Source: Candidatus Epulonipiscium sp. (GTDB lineage Bacteria > Bacillota > Clostridia > Lachnospirales > JAAYNZ01). From it: DNA of 57,244 nucleotides. The notes beneath the pieces are model-generated. The model saw nothing but the letters and a program-made list of their open reading frames with translations, had not been told where the DNA came from and did no database searches. This document shows, one piece after another, positions 24,541-34,051 of the stretch. The translations under genes were made by a program, and so were the position numbers. The stretch covers positions 1 through 57,244 of the forward strand of contig JAAZLH010000113.1 of assembly GCA_012799415.1 (NCBI GenBank), read 5' to 3'. Positions within the stretch are counted from its first letter, which is position 1; each line of letters begins with the position of its first letter.

Positions 24541-25812
24541 TTAACCTTCTTCTTTGAGTACAGACATTAAAATATGAGCTAAAGGTTCCATAGCATTATA
24601 AGCTTCTTCATAGGTATTGGTCTGGGCGCCTACTTCTACTAATAAAGACCTTGGCTTCATATGTAAACTATAACGATAAGGTTTGATATAAATTTTTCTC
24701 ATTAACCCTGGATATAATTCATTTGCCTTTAATTGCATTTGAAAACTAAAAGCCATATTATCTTCTAAATATGGATTAGATAAGTGCCCTATATCTTTTA
24801 AAGTTCCATTAGACATAATCTTGCAGATTCCATTAACAAACATAATTTTTGCAGTAGGTTTATCATTGATAGATGTGACCAAATGAATATTTTCATTTAA
24901 GCCATCTCGATGTAGATCAATGACTACTTCAATCGTTGGATATTTTTTTAAAAGGACTGGAATCGCCTTATCTACCCTATCATAAGAGCTATTCCTTGCT
25001 CCTTTACCGTTAACCATATCATAAGATGTAGTATCATGAACTACACCTATACCATATTGATTACGCAAAATATTTGTCAGAACTTGTCCAAGCTGCACTA
25101 CAGTCTCTTTGGATGTTCCTCCTTCTGGATTACGAAAGTCTTCTTGTGAATGGGTATGAAAAATTAATATTTTAGGTTCACTTGCTGGAGCTGGTGCCAA
25201 TTTAAAATCTTTTTTTAAAAAAACATCCGTACGATATTCATTCATCGTTAGTTCTAAGTTTCCTTCTGCTGTATAAAGATATTTTTTCAGAAAAGTTAAG
25301 TTTTGTAGATTTTCATCGGAAACCTCTAGTGGAACTTGTGGTGTTGTAATTACAGGAGGAGGCACCTCAAAAAAGTCAATTTTATATGTTTCCTCGTCAT
25401 TTTGATTAATGACTTCCTGATGCTGAATACGAGGATAAACCTCTACTAGTTCTGATTGTTGCATTTTTTGCTTGTCATGAACATAAGTCATGGTGGGAAT
25501 AACATTTTCAAAAAGAGTTGCTTGATTTTGTAGATCTATATTCATAAGCCAATTGATAAATAAAAATAGTAATTTATTGTTAGATGAAGACTCCGCCTTC
25601 TTCATATGAGGCAAACTTTCCTCAATCCAATTTTGATATACATGAAGGGGGATTTTCCCTTTCTTAGGCAGAGTCCTTACCGCTGGATAAGAAATAGGGG
25701 CCACACTACTAGAGCTCAAAAACCGATAAGATACATAAAATAAAATAATAGCAATCATCACCCATATAAAACTTTGCAAAACTTTTTTACCATCAATCAT
25801 GTGGATTCGCAT
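24541..25812 (-). CDS. spoIIP: Stage II sporulation protein P (peptidoglycan hydrolase)
   Basis: SpoIIP, with SpoIID and SpoIIM, thins septal peptidoglycan to drive engulfment. The 423 residues have an N-terminal membrane segment (about 13-32), a linker, and the amidase/endopeptidase domain from about 215, with ILIFHTHSQEDF and IDLHRDGLNEN carrying metal ligands and the C-terminal LLVEVGAQTNTYEEA. GAGGGGTG precedes the ATG. Same place as in B. subtilis, after gpr and before lepA. Confidence 0.92.
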   Translation of the reverse strand: MRIHMIDGKKVLQSFIWVMIAIILFYVSYRFLSSSSVAPISYPAVRTLPKKGKIPLHVYQNWIEESLPHMKKAESSSNNKLLFLFINWLMNIDLQNQATLFENVIPTMTYVHDKQKMQQSELVEVYPRIQHQEVINQNDEETYKIDFFEVPPPVITTPQVPLEVSDENLQNLTFLKKYLYTAEGNLELTMNEYRTDVFLKKDFKLAPAPASEPKILIFHTHSQEDFRNPEGGTSKETVVQLGQVLTNILRNQYGIGVVHDTTSYDMVNGKGARNSSYDRVDKAIPVLLKKYPTIEVVIDLHRDGLNENIHLVTSINDKPTAKIMFVNGICKIMSNGTLKDIGHLSNPYLEDNMAFSFQMQLKANELYPGLMRKIYIKPYRYSLHMKPRSLLVEVGAQTNTYEEAYNAMEPLAHILMSVLKEEG

Positions 25813-25905
25813 TATTCTTACACCCCTCTTTATCTAAGATCACGTAATAAGTCTTCTAAATATATCTTATTATAAAGAGGAATGTATTATGATAAGAAAT
25901 AAAGC

Positions 25906-26919
25906 TTACTGAATATATCGCCCAATATCTTTTGTATCTAGGCCTGGATGTAAAGCTAAATTTAAACTTTCTGCAACCATATCTGCTAATCGATCAATAG
26001 TAGCATCTATATCTTTTGGTGTGACAAAAAGATTCCCAACATAAGGATCTAATAGCTCTCTGATTAATTGATACTTCTCTTCCTTATTTACATTTTGAAG
26101 CATTTCATAAAAAGGACCGCTTTTTTCAGATTGAGTTCTCATGGCGTCTAGAAACTGATCCATAGTATCATTGACCAAGGTAGCTGCATCAATAACAGTA
26201 GGTACACCAACGGCCAAAACTGGAACACCTAAAGTTTCTTCTGTCAGCCCCATTCTTTTATTACCTACACCTGAGCCTGGATGAACGCCTGTGTCCGATA
26301 TTTGAATCGTAGTATTAAGTCGACTAGCTTTTCTAGCAGCTAAAGCATCTATTGCAATGACAACATCAGGCTTTATTTTCTCTACAATTCCTTGGATAAT
26401 TTCCCCTGTTTCAATCCCTGTAATACCAAGCACCCCTGGCGATATAGCACTAACAGCACGAACAGATTCATCAATTTGATCTGGCATAAACTCTATTAAG
26501 TGCCGCGTAACTAACAATCCTGAAATAACCTTAGGACCTAAAGCATCTGGTGTAACATCCCAGTTTCCAAGACCAACAACCAATACAAGATTTTTGTTTT
26601 TTAATGCTTCTAAGGCCATTAACTCTCGTGCTATAATTTTAATAAATTCTTCATGATCATCCATATCATTATCTGTTAGCAACGGACTTTCAATTGTAAT
26701 ATAATTACCTATCGCTTTATTCATAGCTTCGGCACCTTGGTTATCTAATATTTCAACTTTAGTGATCTCTAGTTCTAAATCCTCTATCTTTTCTACTGAT
26801 ACCTTCACACCTTGAATATCTTCACTATCTTGGCTGCCCTGCAATATTTCTCTAGACTCTATAGCTAAATCAGTTCTCGTTTGAAAAAATTCCATGGACT
26901 GTTTTTTTAATTTTTGCAT
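25906..26919 (-). CDS. gpr: Germination protease GPR
   Basis: GPR degrades small acid-soluble spore proteins during germination. The 337-residue protein has the conserved pro-region near FQTRTDLAIESRE, then GLGNWDVTPDALGPKV, SPGVLGITGIETGEI and the VHPGSGVGNKRMGLT block of this atypical aspartic family (A25). AGGAGG lies before the ATG. A sigma-G type promoter is visible at 26940-26968. Confidence 0.93.
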   Translation of the reverse strand: MQKLKKQSMEFFQTRTDLAIESREILQGSQDSEDIQGVKVSVEKIEDLELEITKVEILDNQGAEAMNKAIGNYITIESPLLTDNDMDDHEEFIKIIARELMALEALKNKNLVLVVGLGNWDVTPDALGPKVISGLLVTRHLIEFMPDQIDESVRAVSAISPGVLGITGIETGEIIQGIVEKIKPDVVIAIDALAARKASRLNTTIQISDTGVHPGSGVGNKRMGLTEETLGVPVLAVGVPTVIDAATLVNDTMDQFLDAMRTQSEKSGPFYEMLQNVNKEEKYQLIRELLDPYVGNLFVTPKDIDATIDRLADMVAESLNLALHPGLDTKDIGRYIQ

Positions 26920-26939
26920 AAAACTCCTCCTTTTTTCAC

Positions 26940-26968
26940 TATTTTGTCCACTATTTTTTCATATATGC
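26940..26968 (-). promoter_or_regulatory. Sigma-G (forespore) type promoter of gpr
   Basis: GCATA (26968-26964), 17-base spacer, CAAAATA (26946-26940), compared with the sigma-G consensus GMATR - 17/18 - CATNMTA. Only one mismatch in the -10 box. gpr is a forespore gene in all studied sporeformers. Confidence 0.6.
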
Positions 26969-26969
26969 A

Positions 26970-26998
26970 TTGACTTTAGAAGAACTTTCGATTAGAAT
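26970..26998 (+). promoter_or_regulatory. Sigma-A promoter of rpsT
   Basis: TTGACT (26970-26975), 17-base spacer, TAGAAT (26993-26998). Transcription would give a leader of about 70 bases. Confidence 0.65.
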
Positions 26999-27076
26999 AA
27001 TAAGGCATGTTATTTTATATGTTTGTTTCGGTCCCTTTATTTTAAAAATAGACCAAGTAATAAGGAGGTGAGCGTT

Positions 27077-27343
27077 GTGGCAAATATTAAATCTGCTCAA
27101 AAACGTATTAAAATTATCACTAAAAAAACATTGAGAAATAAAATGATCAAATCACAAGTAAAAACAGCTACAAAAAAAGTGTTGACAGCAGTAAATGAAG
27201 GCAATAAAACATTGGCTGAAACGACTCTAAGAAATGCAATCTCAAAAATTAACAAAGCAAGCACAAAAGGGATTTTCCATAAAAATAACGCAGCGCGTAA
27301 AGTTTCTCAATTAACTAAAATGGTTAATTCCATGGGACAATAA
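27077..27343 (+). CDS. rpsT: 30S ribosomal protein S20
   Basis: The 88-residue basic protein (ANIKSAQKRIKI, then helical Lys-rich repeats) is S20. The start is the GTG at 27077-27079, six bases after an ideal AAGGAGGTG; the family N-terminus begins exactly there. Monocistronic on the plus strand, divergent from gpr and convergent with holA. Confidence 0.93.
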   Translation: MANIKSAQKRIKIITKKTLRNKMIKSQVKTATKKVLTAVNEGNKTLAETTLRNAISKINKASTKGIFHKNNAARKVSQLTKMVNSMGQ

Positions 27344-27346
27344 TAA

Positions 27347-27400
27347 AAAAGCATAAACTTTGCTCTTCTGAATCAGATGAGCAATTTTTATGCTTTTTTA
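27347..27400. terminator. Terminator after rpsT
   Basis: A two-part stem: AAAAAGCATAAA pairs with TTTATGCTTTTT, and TTGCTC with GAGCAA inside. T-rich tails on both strands, so it may also stop transcripts from holA. Confidence 0.8.
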
Positions 27401-27424
27401 TTTATAAAATTCTGTACAAATTAA

Positions 27425-27480
27425 GGTTCAGTTCGGTAGGAGTTTTAACTCCCGCTAAACGCAAAGTCGCATAGCCATCC
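27425..27480. other. GC-richer structured segment after holA, unidentified
   Basis: About 56 bases near 48 percent G+C in a much more AT-rich gap. It contains the palindrome GGAGTTTTAACTCC (27439-27452) and ends 6 bases before the holA stop. No gene family is recognised. It could be the relic of an insertion sequence end or a small structured RNA. Confidence 0.35.
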
Positions 27481-27486
27481 AATAAA

Positions 27487-28479
27487 TTAATGGGCATATT
27501 GAATCAGTAACATCTCTACTCCAAGAATAGGATCCACCTTACCCGTTTTCATGTTAACATCTGCATTTAATGCATCCTGAAGTGCTTCTTTTAACGCCGA
27601 CATACTAAATCCTTGTCCTTGTTGCAAACATTCTTTAACAATAAAATCCCGAACCCCTATTCGTCGTGCAATTTGATTCGAAGGATATCCTTGATCATGT
27701 AAATATTTTACTTGTAAAATAAGGCGAAATTGTCTTGCCATCATCGCTAAAATCATATGAGGTGATTCTTTCATAAAAATTAAATTTGAGTATATTTCTA
27801 ATGCTCTCTCTGCTTGTTTATTTCCTAATGCTTTTACTAATTCAAAAATCCTCACCTCTAAAGAAGGTGTGCAAATTTCATCAATATCTTTCTTCTCAAT
27901 CTGCTTTTGAGTATTGACATATGCAATAAGCTTATCTATCTCTCCTGACAGTCGCTCCATATCAGATCCTATAGTCCTTAAAAAATATATAGTCGTAGAA
28001 GTATCTATTTCTTTTTGATCTTTTTTACACCTATTTTTTACCCAAGTGATTAAATCCTTTTCATTTAAATGAGTAAATTCTATACTATAACCATGCTTTT
28101 GTATGCTCTTAAATCCTCTATTTCTGCGATCAACCTCTGCTTCTATAAATAGCAAACAGGAAGATTCAGGACAAGAAGGAAAAAAATCAACAAGCATTTG
28201 AAGGTCATCGGCTCTCCCACTTTTAAAAAGTTCACTATTTTTTATAATAACAAGTCTCTTCTCTGATAAAAAAGGTAATGTTTCCGCCGCCTCTATAATT
28301 TGTATTCCCGATACTTGATTCCCCTCTAACACACTGAGATTCATCATTTCTTGCCCTTTGGGAATTATTTTTTTCTGACATTGTTCCATGTAATGCTTTT
28401 TTAGGTATTCTTCTTCTCCATAGAATAAATAGATCTTTTGAAAATTTCCTGTCTTGAGATCATTTTTCAGTTTTTCCAT
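27487..28479 (-). CDS. holA: DNA polymerase III delta subunit
   Basis: The clamp-loader delta subunit opens the beta clamp. The 330 residues show the AAA-like opening (IYLFYGEEEYLKKHYME), the beta-interacting part (LPFLSEKRLVIIKNSE) and the C-terminal collar (HMILAMMARQFRLILQVKYL). It overlaps the comEC 3' end by 20 bases and is followed by convergent rpsT, the common Firmicute order comEC-holA-rpsT. Confidence 0.92.
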   Translation of the reverse strand: MEKLKNDLKTGNFQKIYLFYGEEEYLKKHYMEQCQKKIIPKGQEMMNLSVLEGNQVSGIQIIEAAETLPFLSEKRLVIIKNSELFKSGRADDLQMLVDFFPSCPESSCLLFIEAEVDRRNRGFKSIQKHGYSIEFTHLNEKDLITWVKNRCKKDQKEIDTSTTIYFLRTIGSDMERLSGEIDKLIAYVNTQKQIEKKDIDEICTPSLEVRIFELVKALGNKQAERALEIYSNLIFMKESPHMILAMMARQFRLILQVKYLHDQGYPSNQIARRIGVRDFIVKECLQQGQGFSMSALKEALQDALNADVNMKTGKVDPILGVEMLLIQYAH

Positions 28480-30841
28480 TCCATATTTCCTTTCTCTTTC
28501 CTAAAATAGAATATACTTGAGTTTTTTTCCCAAAAGTTTTATAAACAATAGCCCCCTCCTGAGCAGTATGGTAAAGAGAAATATTTCTCTCCTCATAGCG
28601 CTCTATGACGGATGAATGAGGATGTCCATAGCGGTTATTTCTACCGCTACTTATAATAGCTCCTATAGGATTCACAGTATCTAAAAATAAAGATGTTGAA
28701 GATGTGTTAGAACCATGATGAGGAACTTTTAAAAACGAAGATTGGCTGAGTAAATTCTGGTAATTGCTTACAAGATAAGTCTCTTCTTCACTCTCAATAT
28801 CGCCAGTAAATAAAAAAGAAACCTCCCCATATTCAAGATACAAAACCATAGATATTGTATTCCAATTATCTTCGACATTAAGAGAGGAACCATCGCCTAT
28901 AAATAAACAACGCAAAGAAAGATCTCCTATTTGCAACAACTCTCCTTCTGCTAAAGAATAAATAGGAATCTGATTCGTTATAGCCTTTTGATCTAACTCC
29001 CTATACAAAGGGTGATTTTGTAATGATGTTCCAGAAACAAAAATTTCATCTATAGGGATTTCCCCAATTATTTCAATAAGACCCAAAATATGATCTCCAT
29101 GAGGATGACTTAAAAAAGCCCCGTCTAATTTATGAACTCCTTTATACTCCAAATAAGGTTGTATAACCTTTTTCCCTGTATTGTCTTGATGCTCTTCTCT
29201 AAATAAATATCCTCCACCATCAATAAGAAAATGCTGATTCGTAGGTGTATGTATGACAATACTATCTCCTTGTCCTACATCTAAAAAAGTAATCTCTAAA
29301 GGCGTAGGACATAAAATAACCGCTAGTGTACCAACTCCAAGAACAATTAAAGAAATATAGTATCCTTTCTTATATAAAATTCGCCTGTGTTTTGGCAAAT
29401 TAAAATAATAAATAGTTAAAATTAAAATGCCATAGTATAAAAACAATTGTAACCACGATGGCGCTCCAACTAAATAATAAGCATAAGGTAATTGTATGAT
29501 TAAAGTTGTTACTAACTCATAAAATAAAAAAATATAATAAACGATACCTATAGCCCATTGACCAAACACAATAGACAGCAGACCTATTAGTCCTCCAATC
29601 ATTCCAAACAACACAATAATCATCACAAACGGAATGAGAATCAGGTTTGTAATAACCCCATAAAGAGGAATATAATAAAAATGATAAGCTACAATAGGTA
29701 GTGTGGCTAAAGTCGCAGAAACACTTGCACTTAGAGAAGATCGAATAAAGGATGGAATCATATATAATTTCTCTATCAAAGGAGACAACAACACTAAACC
29801 AAGAACGGCACCATAGGATAATTGAAAACCAATATCCCATAAATAAAAAGGATTTTTAAATAATAAAAAAAGAGCAGAAAAAGCAATGGATGTATATATA
29901 TCAGGGGTTCTAAAAAAAATATATCCTCCCAAGATGGAACTCATCATGATAATTGCTCGCATTGTTGAAACACTATTTCCTACAAAAGCTCCATATAACA
30001 TCAATAAAAAAATGGTCAGTATTGCACTACTCCTTCGTGAAACTTGGATCCATTGCAGTATTTGAAAAAGTAAAAATCCTAAAATAGAAATATGCAATCC
30101 TGAAATAGATAATATATGAGAAATTCCTGTTTTTTTATAAAGATCCTGGGTTTTTGTTTCTAACTCTTGACGATTGCCTAAAATCATAGCTTTCAAAATA
30201 GATCCTTGTGCAGGCGGCAAAATAGCATCATAAACATCTTGAAAGGCCTGATTGGCGGTTTGAAGAACATGCAAAATACTGTTTGAATTTGTAGATATAT
30301 GTTTTTTTATTTCTCCAAAACATATAAAATCAAAACCATGAATTAGTCCATATCGTTTTTGATTAAATCCTCCAGGATTTCTTTCTTCTTCTAATTTTTG
30401 TACCTGACCTTGAAACCAGATATTATCTTGGTATTGTATGTCTGGATATAGATCTGTATGAAGCTGTATCGCAACAGAAGATTTCTTGTGCCATTCTTTA
30501 AAATAAGATGAATCTACTAACACTATAAACCTTGATGAATTCTCCTTATAATTATGATATACCTTCTGTACTTTCCCCATAATAGACCCATTGTAATCAT
30601 TTAATAAATTAAATTCTGCATCTATATTTCTCATTTGTACAGTGTTCACTTGCAGAAAACCTAAAAAAAATAACAATGGAAGAAGATAAACTCCTTGCCA
30701 TTGATATTTACTTGCAAAATAAAAACTCCCTAATAAAAAAATTAGGAAAAAAAGGCTTCCTAGTAAAAAAGAAACCAAAACATTTCCTAATAAAATCCCG
30801 ATGATATAAAAGCAACTTCCCCATACTAATGGCCGTTTCAT
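28460..30841 (-). CDS. comEC: Competence DNA channel protein ComEC/Rec2
   Basis: ComEC forms the inner-membrane channel for single-stranded DNA uptake. The 793 residues have N-terminal membrane helices and an OB-like DUF4131 region, the Competence domain (LKAMILGNRQELE, SGLHISILGFLLF, helices to about 490) and a C-terminal metallo-beta-lactamase-like domain with FLDVGQGDSIVIHT, LSHPHGDHILG and KVPHHGSNTSST. Complete, so natural uptake is plausible; comEA is 3 kb upstream, not adjacent as in B. subtilis. GGGGGAA precedes the ATG. Confidence 0.92.
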   Translation of the reverse strand: MKRPLVWGSCFYIIGILLGNVLVSFLLGSLFFLIFLLGSFYFASKYQWQGVYLLPLLFFLGFLQVNTVQMRNIDAEFNLLNDYNGSIMGKVQKVYHNYKENSSRFIVLVDSSYFKEWHKKSSVAIQLHTDLYPDIQYQDNIWFQGQVQKLEEERNPGGFNQKRYGLIHGFDFICFGEIKKHISTNSNSILHVLQTANQAFQDVYDAILPPAQGSILKAMILGNRQELETKTQDLYKKTGISHILSISGLHISILGFLLFQILQWIQVSRRSSAILTIFLLMLYGAFVGNSVSTMRAIIMMSSILGGYIFFRTPDIYTSIAFSALFLLFKNPFYLWDIGFQLSYGAVLGLVLLSPLIEKLYMIPSFIRSSLSASVSATLATLPIVAYHFYYIPLYGVITNLILIPFVMIIVLFGMIGGLIGLLSIVFGQWAIGIVYYIFLFYELVTTLIIQLPYAYYLVGAPSWLQLFLYYGILILTIYYFNLPKHRRILYKKGYYISLIVLGVGTLAVILCPTPLEITFLDVGQGDSIVIHTPTNQHFLIDGGGYLFREEHQDNTGKKVIQPYLEYKGVHKLDGAFLSHPHGDHILGLIEIIGEIPIDEIFVSGTSLQNHPLYRELDQKAITNQIPIYSLAEGELLQIGDLSLRCLFIGDGSSLNVEDNWNTISMVLYLEYGEVSFLFTGDIESEEETYLVSNYQNLLSQSSFLKVPHHGSNTSSTSLFLDTVNPIGAIISSGRNNRYGHPHSSVIERYEERNISLYHTAQEGAIVYKTFGKKTQVYSILGKRKEIWNGKTEK

Positions 30842-30870
30842 ATGTGTTCCCCCATTTATATACTATCCAT

Positions 30871-31863
30871 CTATTGTTGAATAAGATCTAAGTTTCTTTC
30901 AAATGGGTGGCTAAACTCCACATGTCCTTTAAAGGTTTCTTGTTTTTCTCCTTCTATTAAAAATTGAACTTTTTGTATATGGGGCAATTCAGTCAGTGAG
31001 TTAACAATGGAGTAGATTGTATAAAGTTCTCCTGTTGAACCTCCCCAATGTTTACTTCTAAATTCATTGCTAAAATCTACATAACAAATTCCATCATTGG
31101 TCTGAACTCCTTTAATCTTAGTTTCTACTGGAATTGTTTTGTTAAGTTCTTTCTGTGTTGGTCCTGAAATCAATTGTTCTAATACATATTTTTCTAAAGG
31201 TTCATTAGGATTGATAGCAATTGTTCTTTTTTCCAATTTTAAAGCCGTTGCATCCTCATTGCTAAAATAAAGCTGAACTTCCACATACTCCGTATTTAGA
31301 GGATTTCTTTTATCTAAAATAATATCATCACTACTAATAGGACCTAGAGGATTCCCATCTGTACCTAGCAAAGGCTCCCCTGCAATAGTAAGTTGAACTT
31401 TATCGACAAAAGGCAAAGACGTCAAAGTTTTTACTATAGATGCACGCAAAAATACTTCTTCCGACGTTTTAAGCTGAGCATAATTCGCTGAAATATTTAA
31501 TTCTATCATATGTTCATCTTTATCAAAGTGAGCCTGAATAAATTCTATATCTTTGGGAATTGTAGCGATAAATCCAGGTGTTTGAGGTCCCTTCTTTAAA
31601 GCTACTAATACTTGTTTAATAATATCCTTTTCATTATTCTCTGTAATGACCATATCTTCTTCTACTAATTTTGACCGATCTTGGCTCATAAAATATAGCC
31701 GAATAGTCTTATTTCTGTCTTGGAGTTCCATTGTCTTTTTGGATAATGATAGTGTACTACGGTCATTAGAATTTACATTAAAGATAAAAAAAATCAAAAC
31801 CATAGTAAGAAGCACTGCTCCCATACCTAGAAACCAATGATATGGTTTTTTGAAATACCCCAA
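30871..31863 (-). CDS. Secreted protein with two GerMN (spore germination GerM) domains
   Basis: The 330-residue product has one N-terminal membrane segment (about 12-29) and two GerMN repeats, about 52-165 and 195-310. The second contains LEQLISGPTQKELNKTIP and GICYVDFSNEF, typical of GerM. In B. subtilis, GerM affects sporulation and germination by tethering the SpoIIIAH-SpoIIQ complex. The start is TTG (31861-31863) with GGGGGTG seven bases upstream. Promoter candidate at 31885-31913. It is adjacent to a sensor kinase pair but has its own promoter, so a functional link is only possible. Confidence 0.8.
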   Translation of the reverse strand: MGYFKKPYHWFLGMGAVLLTMVLIFFIFNVNSNDRSTLSLSKKTMELQDRNKTIRLYFMSQDRSKLVEEDMVITENNEKDIIKQVLVALKKGPQTPGFIATIPKDIEFIQAHFDKDEHMIELNISANYAQLKTSEEVFLRASIVKTLTSLPFVDKVQLTIAGEPLLGTDGNPLGPISSDDIILDKRNPLNTEYVEVQLYFSNEDATALKLEKRTIAINPNEPLEKYVLEQLISGPTQKELNKTIPVETKIKGVQTNDGICYVDFSNEFRSKHWGGSTGELYTIYSIVNSLTELPHIQKVQFLIEGEKQETFKGHVEFSHPFERNLDLIQQ

Positions 31864-31884
31864 AATAGATCACCCCCATAATTG

Positions 31885-31913
31885 ATTATACCTTAAAACC
31901 ATTACAATGCTAA
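31885..31913 (-). promoter_or_regulatory. Candidate promoter of the GerM-domain gene
   Basis: TTAGCA (31913-31908), 17-base spacer, TATAAT (31890-31885). Confidence 0.45.
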
Positions 31914-31931
31914 AAAGAAAGTGTTACAATT

Positions 31932-33305
31932 CTATGAACTTAAGTGTAACGGAATTCGAAGAATAAAAGTACAACCTTCGCCTTCCTTGCTGGTTAATCT
32001 AATACTTCCTTGATGAAGCAATACTGTGCGCTGTGTAATGGCTAAGCCTAAACCAGTCCCTCCTGTCGCACGATCTCTAGTTTTATCTATTCTATAAAAC
32101 CGGTCAAATATTTTTTTCTGTTCTTCCTCAGGTATTCCTATTCCTGTATCTTGTATGGTAATAAAAGCATTTTGATGATCTGCATCTAAAATAACAGATA
32201 CCGTTCCATTTTCATTATTATATTTAATACCATTTTCAACCAAATTTGAAATAGCTAAAGTCAATTTAATCTCATCTACTTTTGCATAAACATCTCTGCG
32301 GCTTTCGTAAATGAGTTCAATATTTTTTTGCATAGCCAATGGATGAAGGCGTTTTAATATATCCTCGATTAATGTATTAAGATATGTTTCATTAAAAGAT
32401 AATTCCATATTTTTACCATCAATCTTAACCAAAGCTAGTAAGTCATTGATAATAGCCGTTTGACGATCTACCTCTGATGTAATATCTTCTAGAAATTCTT
32501 GATATAACTCTACTGGTAAGTCTTCTTGTAATAATAGAGATTCACTTAACACTTTAATAGAACTAAGTGGTGTTTTTAACTCGTGAGATACATTTGCAAC
32601 GAATTCTTCTCTAGATCTATCAACCTCTAACAAACGCTCACTCATGTGGTTAAATGCCATAGTAAGATCTGCAATTTCATCCTTTCCTCTCACTGGTATT
32701 TGCTGATCTAAATGTCCCTCAGTTACTTTTTGTATTACTTTCACTAACTCTTTTAATGGACGTATCAATACGCCGGAAACATAAAAACTAAAAAAACCTA
32801 CAACTAAAGTTGTTAAAATAACTAAGACATAAAGTTGTTTTTGGACGGAGCGTAAAGAAATATAGATATCTTCAATTGATGCTGAAATCATGACAGCAGC
32901 AATAATTCCATGTGTTTTGTCATCTTTAATAGAAACAACAGCATGAATAATATTACTCCCGGGCAGAAGATAAGTTGCATTCGTTCCCTCTAAGGCAGTA
33001 ATTACCTCCTTTTGTAAAGTCATCTTTCCTACATCCACTTTATTAGAATCATTCAGCACAATACCCTTTGCATCAAAAACCATAATCCTAGCGCCTATCT
33101 CCTTACTTTTTTGCTGAATTTCATCACTAAATACTTTTTTTTGCTCTAGGTTAATGCTTTTTAAATAACCAGAACTTATAATATTCCCCGCAATAATATT
33201 CGCCTGACGTTGCAAGTCCGCAGTTCGATCTTGTATATAATGTTTTTCCAAAGTATTATAGATACCTAATGAAAAAAGCATCAAAGGGAAAAAACTAATA
33301 ATCAT
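31932..33305 (-). CDS. Membrane sensor histidine kinase
   Basis: At least 457 residues: membrane segment near the N-terminus, an extracytoplasmic sensor of about 130 residues, second membrane segment about 157-178, HAMP, HisKA with VANVSHELKTPLSSIKVL (phospho-His), then HATPase boxes NLVENGIKYNNENG, DTGIGIPEEEQKKIFDRFY and GTGLGLAI. It resembles the PhoR/ResE/WalK class. The only standard start (ATG 33305) has no ribosome binding site at usual distance, and the frame stays open about 30 codons upstream, with a basic/aromatic segment (KTKFKWIHSLQWKLLITY) typical of kinase N-termini. The true start may be a non-standard codon such as ATT at 33363-33365, behind GGGGAG. Partner regulator overlaps or adjoins. 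Confidence 0.85.
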   Translation of the reverse strand: MIISFFPLMLFSLGIYNTLEKHYIQDRTADLQRQANIIAGNIISSGYLKSINLEQKKVFSDEIQQKSKEIGARIMVFDAKGIVLNDSNKVDVGKMTLQKEVITALEGTNATYLLPGSNIIHAVVSIKDDKTHGIIAAVMISASIEDIYISLRSVQKQLYVLVILTTLVVGFFSFYVSGVLIRPLKELVKVIQKVTEGHLDQQIPVRGKDEIADLTMAFNHMSERLLEVDRSREEFVANVSHELKTPLSSIKVLSESLLLQEDLPVELYQEFLEDITSEVDRQTAIINDLLALVKIDGKNMELSFNETYLNTLIEDILKRLHPLAMQKNIELIYESRRDVYAKVDEIKLTLAISNLVENGIKYNNENGTVSVILDADHQNAFITIQDTGIGIPEEEQKKIFDRFYRIDKTRDRATGGTGLGLAITQRTVLLHQGSIRLTSKEGEGCTFILRIPLHLSS

Positions 33306-33351
33306 ATAAGTAATTAATAACTTCCACTGTAAACTGTGTATCCACTTAAAT

Positions 33352-34038
33352 TTAGTCTTTAAAATAATAACCCACTCCCCATTTCGTATATAAATAAGCT
33401 GGTTCGCTGGGGTTGGTTTCTATTTTTTCTCGTAGCCTTCGAACATGTACATCCACTGTGCGTACATCTCCTGGATAATCATATCCCCAAATTGTGTTGA
33501 GAAGAACTTCTCTACTATAAACTTTACCTGGATTAGCACTAAACAATTCTAACAAGTCAAACTCCTTGGCTGTTAAGTTGACTTCTTTCCCTTGAATATA
33601 GACACGTCGTCCATTAAAATCTAGTTTTAGATCTCCTATTTCTATAGAATCTGGGTTGTGATCTTGTTCTTGATTTTGCATCCTTCTCATGACTGCCTTA
33701 ATACGTGCTTTTAATTCTAATATATTAAAAGGTTTTGTCATATAGTCATCAGCACCATATTCGAGCCCCATAATTTTATCCATATCTTCTCCTTTTGCAG
33801 TTAGCATGATAATAGGCACACTAGAATCTTCCCGAATTTGCTGACACACATTTAAACCATCTATTTTGGGTAGCATAACATCTAAAATAATGATATCATA
33901 AGAATTTGTTTTAGCTAATTGCAAAGCTTCTTCACCATCATATGCTACATCTACAATCATATTATCTTGCTCTAAGCTAAAGCGAATTCCTTTTACGATT
34001 AGTTTCTCGTCATCTACAACAAGTACACGATAAGCCAT
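33352..34038 (-). CDS. OmpR/PhoB-family response regulator
   Basis: The 228-residue regulator has a receiver domain (VLVVDDEKLIVKG, phospho-Asp in IIILDVMLPKIDG, TKPFN) and a winged-helix DNA-binding domain (LTAKEFDLLELFSANPGKVYSREVLLNTIWGYDYPGDVRTVDVHVRRLREKI). The ATG at 34036-34038 has AGGAGGA five bases upstream. It pairs with the kinase downstream and follows comEA by 13 bases. Closest in appearance to WalR, ResD or PhoP regulators; the exact regulon is unknown. Confidence 0.9.
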   Translation of the reverse strand: MAYRVLVVDDEKLIVKGIRFSLEQDNMIVDVAYDGEEALQLAKTNSYDIIILDVMLPKIDGLNVCQQIREDSSVPIIMLTAKGEDMDKIMGLEYGADDYMTKPFNILELKARIKAVMRRMQNQEQDHNPDSIEIGDLKLDFNGRRVYIQGKEVNLTAKEFDLLELFSANPGKVYSREVLLNTIWGYDYPGDVRTVDVHVRRLREKIETNPSEPAYLYTKWGVGYYFKD

Positions 34039-34051
34039 CAATATCCTCCTC

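Noticed and set aside
27402..27497. 31-codon minus-strand ORF after holA
   Set aside because: It starts inside holA without a clear ribosome binding site and has no recognisable product; kept only as part of the unexplained segment.
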